Shown here piece by piece: positions 47,459 to 58,810 of a DNA stretch of 64,000 bases. The notes under the pieces were generated by a model. It ran no database searches. It was given only the letters and a program-made list of their open reading frames with translations, and was not told the origin of the DNA. The stretch covers positions 3,038,001 to 3,102,000 of the forward strand of contig JADPYG010000088.1 in NCBI GenBank assembly GCA_017654735.1, written 5' to 3'. The translations under genes were made by a program, and so were the position numbers. Within the stretch, counting starts at the first letter, position 1; every line of letters starts with the position of its first letter. Source of the stretch: Vishniacozyma victoriae (lineage: Eukaryota; Basidiomycota; Tremellomycetes; Tremellales; Bulleribasidiaceae).

Positions 47459-50062
47459 ATGACACCTACAAGCCCAAGGATGAAAGAATTAGAAGAGCTG
47501 GAGCTGGGGGATGAAGATGATTCCAGATCTGTCGGAGCTGAGGAATTGGAAGATCTATCATTATCGCCCGTCCTGCCCGAGAAGGCTTCATCCGAATCGA
47601 CAACTTCACCAGTGGCTATTGAATCGACACCTTCAAAAGTCAAAGCGGCCGCTGCCAAATTTGGAGGATCCATCAGTCCGCCTTCTCGACCTCCTGTCAA
47701 GGTATCAACTAGTTCTTCCTTCCGCTCAATATCGGCCGCTACTGTGTCAAAGACTTCCCCGGAGAAACGCCCCGCCGATATCGAGTCATCGCCTGCAATG
47801 GAGGAACTTGAACTTGATGATACTGCCCCGGCTGAGCAGGACTTTGCCGATATACCACTTTCAACTATCCTTAACGACTCGGATTCGCTCGAACCAGTTC
47901 CTGTCTCTGAAGCAAAGAGTTATTCTCTCTCCCCCGCCCCACCTCCTGTGGAGATCATGGCTGCGCTACCTGATCCAATAGTGACTCCGCCCGCGAAGGA
48001 TGAACCAAAGAAAGGCGGATTCTTCTCTCTTGGATTTGGTGCTTCACCGGCCACGTCTACTACCCCCACCCCTATCACCTCAGCCCAGGCGTCGCGATCG
48101 ACATCAACAACAGGCCAGCTAGCTGTCAATCCTCCTCCGAACGCAGGGTGGCGATCAACCATGTCCAACCTCTTTGTTTCAAGGACCGCATCGGCGACTT
48201 CACCAAATATGGATTCACCAGCTGAAATGACACCCGTCACGGCACCAGGACCATCACGACAACAATCAACCACTTCATCTACTTCATTCTTGATTAATCG
48301 AATATCATCCACTCCCGCCTCCCGCGATCGGAGGATGAGTAAAGAAATGGGAGGAGGTGAAAAGATAAGAGAAGGTTTCGAGAGGGTTAGGAATGAAATG
48401 GAAGGAGCTGCTAGGGAGATGAGGAGGGAAAGGCAGGCTACGGCATCTACGTCCGGTTCGGGGTCTAGTGATGAGAAAGGAAAAGATACGAGGCCTGTCA
48501 GTGAGGTCGATATAGACTGGTCGTTCTGGGGAGCGGTTGTACAGGATTACGAGCAAGTGGCGGTTTCGAGGCCGAAGGATTTGTCGAAGGCGATCCAGCA
48601 CGGTATTCCGCCTGTCATCAGGTTAGCTTCAGTCCTCTTTAGAGTGGAAGTAAGCTGATTATCAGGGGAGCAATCTGGCAGCTCATGTCTTCATCAAAAG
48701 ATCTATCGCTTGAAGAATCATATAAAGCCCTACTGAAAATCCCATCACCTCACGAGAAAGCGATCCAGAAAGACCTAAGTCGGACTTTTCCGCATCATAA
48801 ATTCTTCCAGGAGGGTGGGGGGACGGGGCAGGAAGGGTTGTTCATGGTAGTCAAGGCTTACAGCTTGTATGTCCATTTCTATCCATCACTTGTTGTCAGC
48901 TGATGGACAGGTACGATCAAGAAGTTGGATATACACAGGGATTGGCATTTATCGTTGCTGCCTTGTTGTTGAATGTAAGCTCCATCCACCCGAGGACATT
49001 GCAAATAAGCTAATGAAGAGATGCCGGACGAAGAAGCGTTCTGTGTCCTTGTGCGACTCATGGACTCGTATAATCTCCGATCACATTACTTAGCAGATAT
49101 GCCTGGTTTGCAACTCCGTCTGTTCCAGCTCGACAGGTTACTAGAGGAAACGATCCCGTTACTACACACTCATTTCGTGAGAAAGGGGATCAAGAGTAGT
49201 ATGTGGGCATCACAGTGGTTCATGACCCTTTTCTCTTATCGGTAAGCTTCTCCATGTCATTGGCCAGGCCAAGCTTATGTTCAGATTCCCACTATCACTA
49301 GTCTACAGGGTACTCGATATCGTATTCGCCGAAGGCCTAGAAGCAATGTTCAGATTCTCACTAGCGATCCTCCTACGCTCAGAAGATAAATTACTAGGAA
49401 TGGAATTCGAGCAGATATTAAGTTACCTCCAATCAGACTTATTCGAAATTTACCGTGTCGACACTGAAGGAGAGGGTAGTAAAGGGAAAGATCAAGATTC
49501 TCAAGGGGATGAGAATTGGAAAGCGAATGAGTTTGTCAGGGATGCATATGAGATTCGGATGTGAGTCTACTTTGTCAAGGATAGGTGAAGGAGCTGACGA
49601 TAGAACGCCATTTATGCTTGATGCGTATGAGGCTGAGTATGAGGAAATGTGCAAGAACCAAAATAAACATGCGCACGAATTGGATTTGTTGCGGAATGCC
49701 AATCGATCGTTGAGCTCACAGGTGCAAGTCTCCCTTTTCTCGCTTCGAATTGAAGGCTGACAAGTAGACATCAGCTAGAAGCCTCTTTAGCTGCTATGTA
49801 AGTTATTTTGTACTTCGAGTCTTCACAGCAGCTGATCAGCAGGAACGAAGAACACGTCGACTTGGTCAGACAACTAGTCATGTCCAAGATAGAGAAAGAG
49901 GAAACTGCAAACGAGCTCGTGAGAGTCAAGCTGCAGTAAGTTAGCACATTCTGATCAAGGCATGAACTGACAGGCAGATACGCAGAATTAGCGCACGCAC
50001 AGCAAGACGCCATGTCGACTCATAGTCGCTCTTCCGCCTCGCTTCAATCTGGTAGGAAGTAG
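47459..50062 (+). CDS. TBC-domain Rab GTPase-activating protein (Gyp5/EVI5-like)
   Basis: It starts MTPTSPRMKELEELELGDED at 47459. The first 350 residues are low complexity, Ser/Pro-rich. The TBC domain begins SFWGAVVQDYEQVAVSRPKD and GIPPVIRGAIWQLMSSSKDL. It contains the catalytic arginine finger motif IQKDLSRTFPHHKFF (IxxDxxR) and the glutamine finger VGYTQGLAFIVAALLL (YxQ). WASQWFMTLFSYRFPLSLVY and VLDIVFAEGLEAMFRFSLAI follow. A C-terminal coiled coil (HAHELDLLRNANRSLSSQV, EEHVDLVRQLVMSKIEKEE) ends at 50062. Gyp5-type proteins deactivate Rab GTPases such as Ypt1/Sec4 in exocytosis. The conserved finger residues are present, so activity is expected. Confidence 0.92.
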
Positions 50063-50245
50063 GTTACAATACAATATACAACATATCATATCACATCCAT
50101 ATCCATCCATATCCATAGCACATCATACAGCATTGCCTCGAGACGTAATTTATGCATTATGCTTTTAACGATACAACATGATTTACACCGGGCCCTAGAT
50201 GTACCATCCAGAGCGCTAGACCTACGCATCGAAGAGGCACTAGGC

Positions 50246-51014
50246 CTACGCATCGTAATCCTCGTCCATATCTGCATCCCGCCGTGGTGCAGCAGGTTCC
50301 ATAGCCACCTCCTCCATATCTTCATCTTCACCCTCTGCATCGTCCTCTACAGCCCCATTGGCCCCTTCCCCTTCCCCATCCACCGTCCCCTCCTCTTCTT
50401 CCTCTTCACTACTCTCACTCTCATCTTCCTCATCATCCGCATTCCCATTCCGGCGTATATCATCATAAGAAAGAGATTGATCCGGTAATAAATCGAAATT
50501 GACCTCTGCTAGACGTTGATGTGGTGGTGGGAGGCGAACAACGTCGAATGATTCAGGTAAAGTAGGTAATGGGTGTTGATTCAATTCTTGGGCCATATCC
50601 GCTAAAAACTATTCATCAGCTTCATATCGTTTGAGGGATATGTAGCTTACATCTCTTGGAGGAGCTTCAAAGAATTCGTATCGTTTTCGCATTTGAATCG
50701 CTAATTCCACATCTTCCTTTTCGATTTTCGGTACTCCATTCCCACCTCTCCCAGCGTGATCTGCTAATGTCTGAGCGGAGTTCAGGACATCCGCTGTATA
50801 GCCTTGAATATTAGCTGAGATTCGAGCGAAGAAAGAACGAGACAGCTTACGATGTGAGAAATCTAGGAGTTGATGAATTACTCGCTCGTCTGCGTCTTCT
50901 ATCCCTTTGGAGGCTAGGATCAGAGATATGAGCCGACCATCTCTTGGTACTGAATATTAGCTTGAAAATCATACCCGAATTGTCTAGCTTACTTGGTTCA
51001 TTGACTAGTGTCAT
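50246..51014 (-). CDS. TAF9: TAF9, histone-fold subunit of TFIID and SAGA
   Basis: It starts MTLVNEP at 51014 and splices (GTAAGC...CTAATATTCAG) to IPRDGRLISLILASKGIEDA, DERVIHQLLDFSHR and YTADVLNSAQTLADHAGRGG. Then come VPKIEKEDVELAIQMRKRYE, FFEAPPRD and MAQELNQHPLPTLPESFDVV. This is the TFIID-31 histone fold (H3-like) with the conserved extension RLPPPHQRLAEVNFDLLP. The last 60 residues are acidic (ESSEEEEEEGTVDGEGEG). TAF9 pairs with TAF6 in TFIID and SAGA. It is divergent with the DUF4211 gene 176 bases away. Confidence 0.9.
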
Positions 51015-51190
51015 GTTGCTTGTTTGATGTAGGGTACACTGGTACAGGATAGGTAGACAACAGTTGATCCAAGGTAACGACGGAATCAAATTTATGGAGA
51101 CTCCAGTTACACACATAAGTTGACTTTGTCGCGTCAAGAGCAAGTTCATGTCAACGACTATATACTCATGTACATATAATACTTACAATA

Positions 51191-53802
51191 ATGCCCTCAA
51201 GACAGGGTCGTCTGGATACCACATACTTCTCTCAATCTCAACAAGCCACTTCTACAAGAATTAGCGATGGAAGTCAACGTCAGAGTCAGATACAGAAATC
51301 AAATGGTCGAAGACGAGTAGAGAGGAGTGAGGAAGAGGAGGACGATAGTGAGGGTTCAGAAGGGATGAATGCCATTCGATTAAGTGAGAGTCCAAGGAGA
51401 AAAAAAGCCAATGGCGAAAGAAAGGAAATCGTTGATCTCATTTCGGATGATGAGGTGGAGGAAGGGAATGGAGATGACAACGGTAGCCGGGATACCGAGC
51501 CAAAGGCAGTCGCGTCGTCAAGCAAGCCAACACACTCCGACCTCGTGGATATCGATAATGGTGAAATGGAAGTCGAGCCTTTGACTTCTCTACCTATCAA
51601 CTCGCAGTTGAAACAGGTAGCGACCCCGGCCTCACACCAAACTCCCTCCATTTCCTCTGTTCCAAAGAAACGAGTCGACTTGACTTCTGGTACCCTAGCC
51701 TACCCTCTTCTTCCCGTCCCAACAACCTTCACTCGACTAGGAGCTATCCCCCAAGCTCCAATTGCAGGGGGTACCAAGCGATTACTCCCATATATCGAAC
51801 TGGATAAATGGACCGAAGAGCAGAAAGCCCAGTACACCTATTCCAATCTTCCACAGACAAGTCGCCAGCCAAGTGAATTACCCGACAACCTCACTGCATT
51901 CCTCGGGCCTGATATGGCTGAGATACCTCCGATTCCAATGTCGATGCCTACCGTGTATGAGGTCCTAGACTCGGATGAAGATATCGTATCGATACCCCCA
52001 CCTAAAAAGCGAGGTTTGTTGAGTGTCGAAATTACTAGGCGGTCGCAGTCGTCGCAGAATGGCTCGAAACCTAGCTCGAGTTCTCGACAACAGAAGGATG
52101 GAAGTAGTGTGGATGATAGATCTAGAGGAGCGAAGGGCAGGGAGGTCGCTGGATTCAGTAGTGAGAGGAGTCGTCTTGGGCCGACCAAGAGCACGACAAA
52201 GGGCACGAGTAAGGCTCGTATGGAGGAATCGGACGAGGAGAGTGCAGAGGACAGACCAGTACGACTCTCGAAGAACAATAAAGGAAAAGGGAGAGCTAGA
52301 GTAAATGATGAGGAAAGCGACAACGATAGTGATACCGACCGACGTGAGAAAACGACCAAAAACGGCAAAAAACGATCCAAGCACTCGGATCACCACGATA
52401 CCAAGAAGCCCAAGAGGAAGGAAAGGCAGCCAAGTCTAACCCGACGAGAATATTTGGATGAGTTGGAGTTGGACGAGTCGACACGATTTAAAACTGAATC
52501 CCGCCTGAGAAAGAAGAAGGAAACACCACAACAACGAATCCTTCGTAAATTAAAAGACAAACGAAATGGTATAATCCGACCCGACACCTCAAGTGAAGAT
52601 TCAGAAGAAGATTCCGAGGACGAATCTACCGACTCGGCTGCCGACAGCAGAGGTTTAAGGCGTTCCGAAAGTTTCATCGCTAGTGACGATGGCAACGAAC
52701 ATGCCGTCGTACTTCCACATGAATTCTCTTCGAATTCAGCTCAAACTCCGGAATTCAAGTTTAAAGTCGTTTTCCAGTATTTTACCCTACTGGCTGTATG
52801 CGGGACCGATATTCTGCCATTGAAGGGGGATCAGAAGGAGTACTTTGTGCCACAACTGCGAGATTGGAGGAGGAAGATGGAAGGACACAAAGAAAGTCGA
52901 GTGAGGAGTCAAATCTGGCCTTCGAATTATGTCAAGGCGTTACAGACGTATCCAGAAGTACGAGTGAGTACCAATTTCTCGCTTATGAGTCGTACTGACA
53001 ACCAGACATATCACCTAGACGTCCCAGAAGAGCATTGTCTAGCATGTAACCGAGCAAACTACAAATCATCTTACCGACTCGAACTGAGAGGAAACCCCTA
53101 TAATCCCGATACCTACGAACCACTACCTACAGCAAAGCAGAAAAGAAAAATCAGAGAAGCGAAACGTAAAGCCGCAAAGAAAAAGGCTAAGAGGAGGGAA
53201 GAACAAGGTCGAGGTCGTTCCGAAACTCCTTCTTCGAAAGGATCCGACTCGAGCTCTGACGAGGGGACTACTAGTGAGGAAGAAGATCTTATTAGGCAGA
53301 AGGATGATATCTTCTTGGGACCTCATTGTAGGAAACGATCCATCCTTTTCCACTCGATGGCTCATTGGGGTAAGCTTCTCGAGACTTTTCGAATGACAAA
53401 GCTGATGATGCAGAGTGGAACCTATGGAATCGAATCCAGAATTACTACCACGATCTCCTAAGAGCTAAATCGGAAGATATTGACAACGATTCGGACGCCT
53501 CGCCTAGCGAATCTGAATCAGATATAAGTGACGACGAACGAGATTTAAGGAAAGAGAAAAGAAAGATCCGAAGAGATCAAACTCGTATGAGAGTAAAGAG
53601 GTTGAGAGGGAAGGTATTGCCCAATAATCCAATTGATGCCGATGCTGTTCAGGAATGGATGGATAGGCAACAATATGTCCTCACTGTAAGTTTCTGTCAT
53701 GTTCAAGAGACTAAGTAATCTGACAGATAGGAATGGAAGTGGTTGGAAGATCTCGAGGATCAGTCAAAGAGGCTCGAGTTCGATAGGAATAAGGATGAGT
53801 AG
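51191..53802 (+). CDS. DUF4211-domain nuclear protein (CCDC82-like)
   Basis: It starts MPSRQGRLDTTYFSQSQQAT at 51191. The first 530 residues are charged and Ser-rich, with several acidic clusters and basic blocks (KKRSKHSDHHDTKKPKRKER). The C-terminal part has HEFSSNSAQTPEFKFKVVFQ, EHCLACNRANYKSSYRLELR, GPHCRKRSILFHSMAHWEWN and YYHDLLRAKSED, the DUF4211 pattern with a Cys pair and a distal His/Cys, likely zinc-binding. It ends DRNKDE at 53802. The human relative CCDC82 is a nuclear protein of unknown activity. I can give no catalytic role. Confidence 0.75.
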
Positions 53803-53979
53803 GTATCGATGAAGGTGTGTGGTGTGGTTCAGTGTATGGAGTTGGACAGATATCCGTGTGTCATTTCCATAAATATGTATGTAGACAGTACTAGCATTAC
53901 AACAATCATGATCGTGTATGTAAATCATCATCATCATCTTCAACATCACTTCCAGCGGTCGTTCAAAGTGATCCGCGTC

Positions 53980-55457
53980 TCATCTCATCCAGCAGATTCC
54001 CAACACGATAGCCAGAACACCCATCTTGACACAAGGTCCAGTCTTTTTGGCGGTGTTGGACGGGGTCGCAGATCCCGATGGTTCATTCGTGCCGGTACCA
54101 GTAGCTGACGGAGTGGCGAGGGAAGTAGCTGTCCCCAGAACGCCTTTGAGAGTCGCCTCTCCTTCTGCAGCTGCTTGCGAGGCGGATGAGGCGCTACACA
54201 TCAGCTTCGAGTGACTTGTAGTAGCTTACGCTTGATCGGCTGTAGCTTGCACGATGGTAGTAGTATTAAACACTCGGTCGATTAGCTATATCATCAGCTT
54301 GGTCTGACCAACAGAAAAAAAGACGTACATGGACAACACCGTTGTTTGTGATGATATCTGTTCTGACGAAACGAGCTATTCCCCCCGACCCGAATAAGTA
54401 GGCTCCGGTACTGTTCGTAGCATAGCCTAGGGTATGTCCAGCAGCGGTAACGAAATTAGCCCCGGCTTCAAGAGAGGGGGAATAGACAGTTGTTCCATTG
54501 ATCACCTATTCGTCAGCCTTTCTCCCCCCACTTCGCGAGGAGAGCGCACGTGATTCTTGAGCAAGGCGATCTTGGCTTCATTGTCCAGTGAGTCTAAGTA
54601 TGATTGTACTCCCTGGAACGCGGCGTCGATTGGGATCAGGAAGGTACATCCCCTGCAGGTGTTGAGAGTGTCGTTGAAGGAGAGGGAGGAGATGAGGGAT
54701 GAGGCGAGGGGTGTTCCATTTGGTGCTGGGTCTGCGAGGGGAGTATTGAGGGTATTCATTAAGGTATCGGGCTCTCATCAGCACTCGAAGTATCAGTCCA
54801 CATACAAGCTGAAGAATCTACTATCAGCACCGACTCAAATCGAGATCAGAAGACTCACTCGATTGATAGCTTGAATATTGACGTTCTCATATTTCTTGGT
54901 ATAGCTGATACTCGTGGCATTCCAATTGGTTCCCCTGATATAAACCACCGGCTCAGTGGTATTCGGAGCAGTCTCCAGCGCGAGGACCTGGGTCTGGCCC
55001 TGGGGAAGTGTCGTATCGGAGTTGAGGAGTAGAGTGAATGCTATTGTTTTCTTCTTCGGAGGGGCGACTTCCGTTGTGTTCAGAGCTGTTGGGGCAATCT
55101 GTCATTAGCCAAGTCTGGATTGGAACGTACATGATAAGAAAGGACGTCCACTAGATCATCATCCGTTACATCCGTCAAGTTTAATCCATCCCATGCCTTC
55201 TCGTCAGCTCACAAATTGATGTAATGGGGACATACAGCATCAACAGGAGCAAAGAATGTAAATCCATCCCCTCGGTACAAGGTATCCAGTAACGCCGCAC
55301 CGCTCACTGACCCATTGACCGATCCGAGGGCATTACTAACTATACTCATGCCATTCGCTTTCAAAGTATCCCCGAGTCCAGTGAGATATTGTTGGAAAGA
55401 GAGGTTGTTCTGTGCCAGCGCCGGCAGGCAAAGGGTGGGGAGGATGATCGTCAACAT
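53980..55457 (-). CDS. secreted GPI-type fasciclin (FAS1) protein
   Basis: It starts MLTIILPTLCLPALAQ at 55457, a signal peptide with cleavage likely after ALA. Two FAS1 domains follow. The first contains NGMSIVSNALGSVNGSVSGA and GDGFTFFAPVDAAW, the second FNDTLNTCRGCTFLIPIDAA, FQGVQSYLDSLDNEAKIALL and KNHVINGTTVYSPSLEAGAN, closing with the typical NGVVHLIDRVF. The C-terminus is Ser/Thr/Gly-rich (ATSLATPSATGTGTNEPSGS) and ends with a hydrophobic tail, MGVLAIVLGICWMR, as expected for a GPI-anchor signal. Such proteins mediate adhesion at the fungal cell surface. Start and intron joins are good but one small exon near 54,850 is uncertain. Confidence 0.85.
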
Positions 55458-55811
55458 GATATGTATTTGAGAGTGATGGTAGAGTGAGTAAAATATCAAT
55501 CAAGATCACAGCACCCTCACTCCCCTCATTCGATTTCTACAAACGACAGGAGACAGGAACGTCATAGGGACGATGAAAGGACGTGTGTGAAGCGTTGCAT
55601 TATTGCTATTATTGTGCCTTGCTTGGATACTGTTTGAGGGTTCGAGGGGCGTGTGGTTCGGTTCTTTTGATCTCTGTAGTCATTGTGTGGGTGTGTGCAG
55701 TGTGATTGAACAGAAAAAAGGACATGATACAATTGAAAGATGTTTTCAGTTGAATTTCCGAAATTTCAGATTACACCTTATTGTTCATTGTCAAAACCAC
55801 TCTTATTGTAC
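55458..55811. promoter_or_regulatory. divergent promoter region, FAS1 gene and MRF1
   Basis: This 354-base gap separates the divergently transcribed fasciclin gene and the mitochondrial release factor gene. No additional gene was recognised. A T/G-rich run occurs at 55600-55720. Confidence 0.45.
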
Positions 55812-57348
55812 ATGACCACCAAGGTCTGTCGTCATTTAGGCCGAGCATGCCGCCAGCTCGTCAATTCGAAAGTCTTGACGGAATGCCCAGCCTATATAAC
55901 ACATAGGCGAGGCTTGACCACTTCGGCTCAACTTCGACCTAGACCTAAGTCAATCCGGTCGATTCCTTCGAAACGAGGATACCATTACTACACAAATTCT
56001 GAGAAGGACCATGAGCGGATTGTTACTACTTCCATGGGTCGAATTGAGGAGTTTGAGAAAGCTTCCAAGGCTTTATCGGAAGGATCTGGGGTACAGGAAG
56101 CTATTGAGTTGTCAAAGACTTTAAAGGATTTAGGACCACTTAAGAATACTTGGGACGAGTATCTTGCCCTTCGTGAGGTATGTTCACCTGAAGCCATTTG
56201 TTTCGTCTAGAAGACTGTCAGCTGAGACGTAGCAACTGGCCGAAGTGAGCTCTCAGATGAACGATCCCGATCCAGAACTCAGCGAAATGTTTACCGCCGA
56301 ACATAAATCCCTCTGTACCCAACTAGACGAACTCGTAACCGAACGCCTACCCCTCCTCCTCCTCCCCACACCAGCAATAGCAACATTACCCGTCATCATG
56401 TCCCTGAACGCGGGCATAGGAGGAGCAGAAGCAGCCTCATGTACCGATACTTTGGCTAGGATGTACCTCCGTTTCGCCCAGCAACAGGATTGGCAGACTG
56501 AAATTGTATCTTCTGTGGAAACGACTGTCGGGCAGGGGATTACTGGATTGAGGGAAATGACTATTAGGTTCTTACCTCCTGAATGGGGTGGGGAGGAGGA
56601 TGCAGAGGTTTATGGGATGTTGCAGTGGGAAAAGGGGGTTCATAGGATACAGCGTATACCGCTGAATGATGCCCAAGGGAGGGTGCAGACTTCGACCGTT
56701 ACTATTGTGGTATGTCTTCTCAAGCTGTCAAAGCTAGCTCGAGACTCGATCATAGCTAAACAACAGGTCCTGCCAATATACCCTGATACACCTGACGCTC
56801 CTTTGGTAGAAGCCAAAGACGTCAAGACAGAAGTAATGAGATCAAGAGGAGCAGGAGGTCAAGTAAGTGACCCCATTTGTCGTTACGACATTTTCGCTAA
56901 TGGGCAGCACGTAAACAAGACGGAATCAGCAGTCCGCCTGACGCACATCCCAACAGGAATTACAGTCTCAATGCAAGATTCCCGATCTCAGCATCAAAAT
57001 AGGGATTGGGCGTGGGAGATCTTGAGGGCTAGGTTGTCTGAGAAGAAACATCAAGAAGAAGTCGAAAGGAAGAGGGCTAGTAGGCGAAGTCAGGTCAAAG
57101 GAGCTAGTAGAGGGGACAAAGTCAGGACATATAATTTTACCCAGGTCAGTTGATATATCACATTCTTGGGTAGATGCTGACGAGCAGGACCGTATAACGG
57201 ATCATAGGATAAATCAATCTTGGGGTAATATTGATGAGATCGTAGATGGCGAGGGGTTTATCAATATCATCAATGACCTCCGACTCGATTTCAGGGATAG
57301 AAGACTAGACAACTTGATGGAAGGAGAAGATGATATTGACGAGTAGAT
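55812..57348 (+). CDS. MRF1: mitochondrial peptide chain release factor 1
   Basis: It starts [20 protein letters not shown] at 55812, an Arg/Ser-rich matrix-targeting presequence; an upstream in-frame ATG at 55740 would add 24 residues that look less like a presequence. The body shows [40 protein letters not shown] and [13 protein letters not shown]. The catalytic GGQ loop is RSRGAGGQ, joined across an intron to [20 protein letters not shown]. It ends [11 protein letters not shown] at 57348. It releases the completed polypeptide at UAA/UAG on mitoribosomes. The GGQ motif is interrupted by an intron directly after the Gln codon. Length (about 440 residues) is normal for the family. Confidence 0.95.
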
Positions 57349-57419
57349 TTTTAGAAGTCACACACCATTCTGTACAAGTCTATTCATGCACTTATGCTAT
57401 ATGATATGTTACTACCGCT

Positions 57420-58664
57420 CTAGACTTTACTTGCCCCGCTTCCTCCAAAGAACGCCCTCAGATCCTGCTGATTTGGGTCATATCCCATAGCTCCGAGACT
57501 ACCTCCCTTGAGCACCAATCCATCAAAGTGGGTAGTGACATCATTGGCGATGATTCGGACCGCTAGTGGGGGTAGGGAGTCATCGGTAGATGTTGGAGGT
57601 GGTGGTGCGCTACCACCAGCAGCCGGGTCGTAGGATTCGCCGTGGTCTTCAGTAGGGTTTGATTCGACCACTGGTTCGGAAGATTCTAATTTCTCGTCCT
57701 GTCTGTCAGCCCTGATCTCGTGATATCAGGCATTGTCGGCAGTACGTACGGCATATCCAACTTGAAGTCTCGTCCATCCAGTCTATCAGTCAGCTATGAT
57801 CATATGTGGAGTGAGAAGCAATGCTTACATTGGCCATACCTATTCGATCAGCTTGTATTCCATTTCCCGCATGATTGACTCACCTCGATATCTCCACCCA
57901 ATCTGCCTCGCGCCGTGAAGCCGAGCGAGCAGTGCTCCTACAAACTCCGAGTTGAAGATGCCATGAGCAACTATGGCGATATGTTTCGACGATGCGGGTT
58001 TCCCATGGCATTCTTTCAAGAGAGGCTCAATATACTGGGCGATCCTGTCCCGATCAGTCTAGCCTTCGTACATTGACCTAACTCACACATCATTCGCCCG
58101 CTTCCTCACATCCTCCGATGATTCTGCCCCCTCGTACTTTTCCGTCCGGGAGTGAATTGGTTCGAATTTCCCAAGAGCTCCTCCCCATGATTTACCTTCA
58201 GCCACACCGAAATGTTGTTCTCGTAATTGTCGATCGACAGTAAGTGGGGGTTTAGGTTCTGGTTGATATTGGTGGATCTGGTCCGCCTGGGTATCAGTAC
58301 CTGTTTGAACTACCAGGTGGTAGGACGTACCGTCCAATTAGCTCTCTTCAGATCGGAGCAGACGATCGCATCGAACTTGGTGTCTTTCAATGATTTGCCC
58401 AGAGCGTTTGCTTGCTGACATGTCAGCATTCCCAGAGACTCCTTTAAGGAAGAGACACACCTTCATACCGTCATTTGATAGGGGCGAGTCTGACCATCCA
58501 GCCCATAATTTCTTGGTGTTGTCTGAAAGTCAGTATAGAGTTGGGTGGGGTAGGGTGGGTGGGCGATGGGACATACCGACACTTTGGCCGTGCCTCACCT
58601 GTGAGATCAGTACTTTGTCCTGAGAGAGCAATGCTGTGGAACGTACGATAGTAATAGTGATCAT
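57420..58664 (-). CDS. histidine phosphatase / phosphoglycerate mutase-like protein
   Basis: It starts MITITIVRHGQSV at 58664, with the catalytic RHG motif split by the first intron (ATC | GTGAGGCACGGC). WAGWSDSPLSNDG, FDAIVCSDLKRANWTADQIH and VDRQLREQHFGVAEGKSWG (the LRE motif with catalytic Glu) follow. IAIVAHGIFNSEFVGAL contains the second catalytic His. The C-terminus is a Pro/Ser-rich tail ending FFGGSGASKV at 57420. The fold removes phosphate through a phospho-His intermediate. The substrate is unclear: sugar phosphates such as fructose 2,6-bisphosphate are likely, but this is inference. Confidence 0.88.
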
Positions 58665-58810
58665 ATTGTATGTATATGTAGAATGTCAAGTGAGAGTGAA
58701 AGTACCATTATGCGACGACTCGATTACTTGAATCAACTTGCGTCATTTCATGTCATTGATTTGTTTACGTTTGCCAAACCTATATTTTGCGCCGACACAC
58801 ACCTACAATC

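Noticed and set aside
51191..51250. PIP-like QGRLDTTYF at the N-terminus of the DUF4211 protein
   Set aside because: The spacing is one residue longer than the PIP consensus, so it does not fit.
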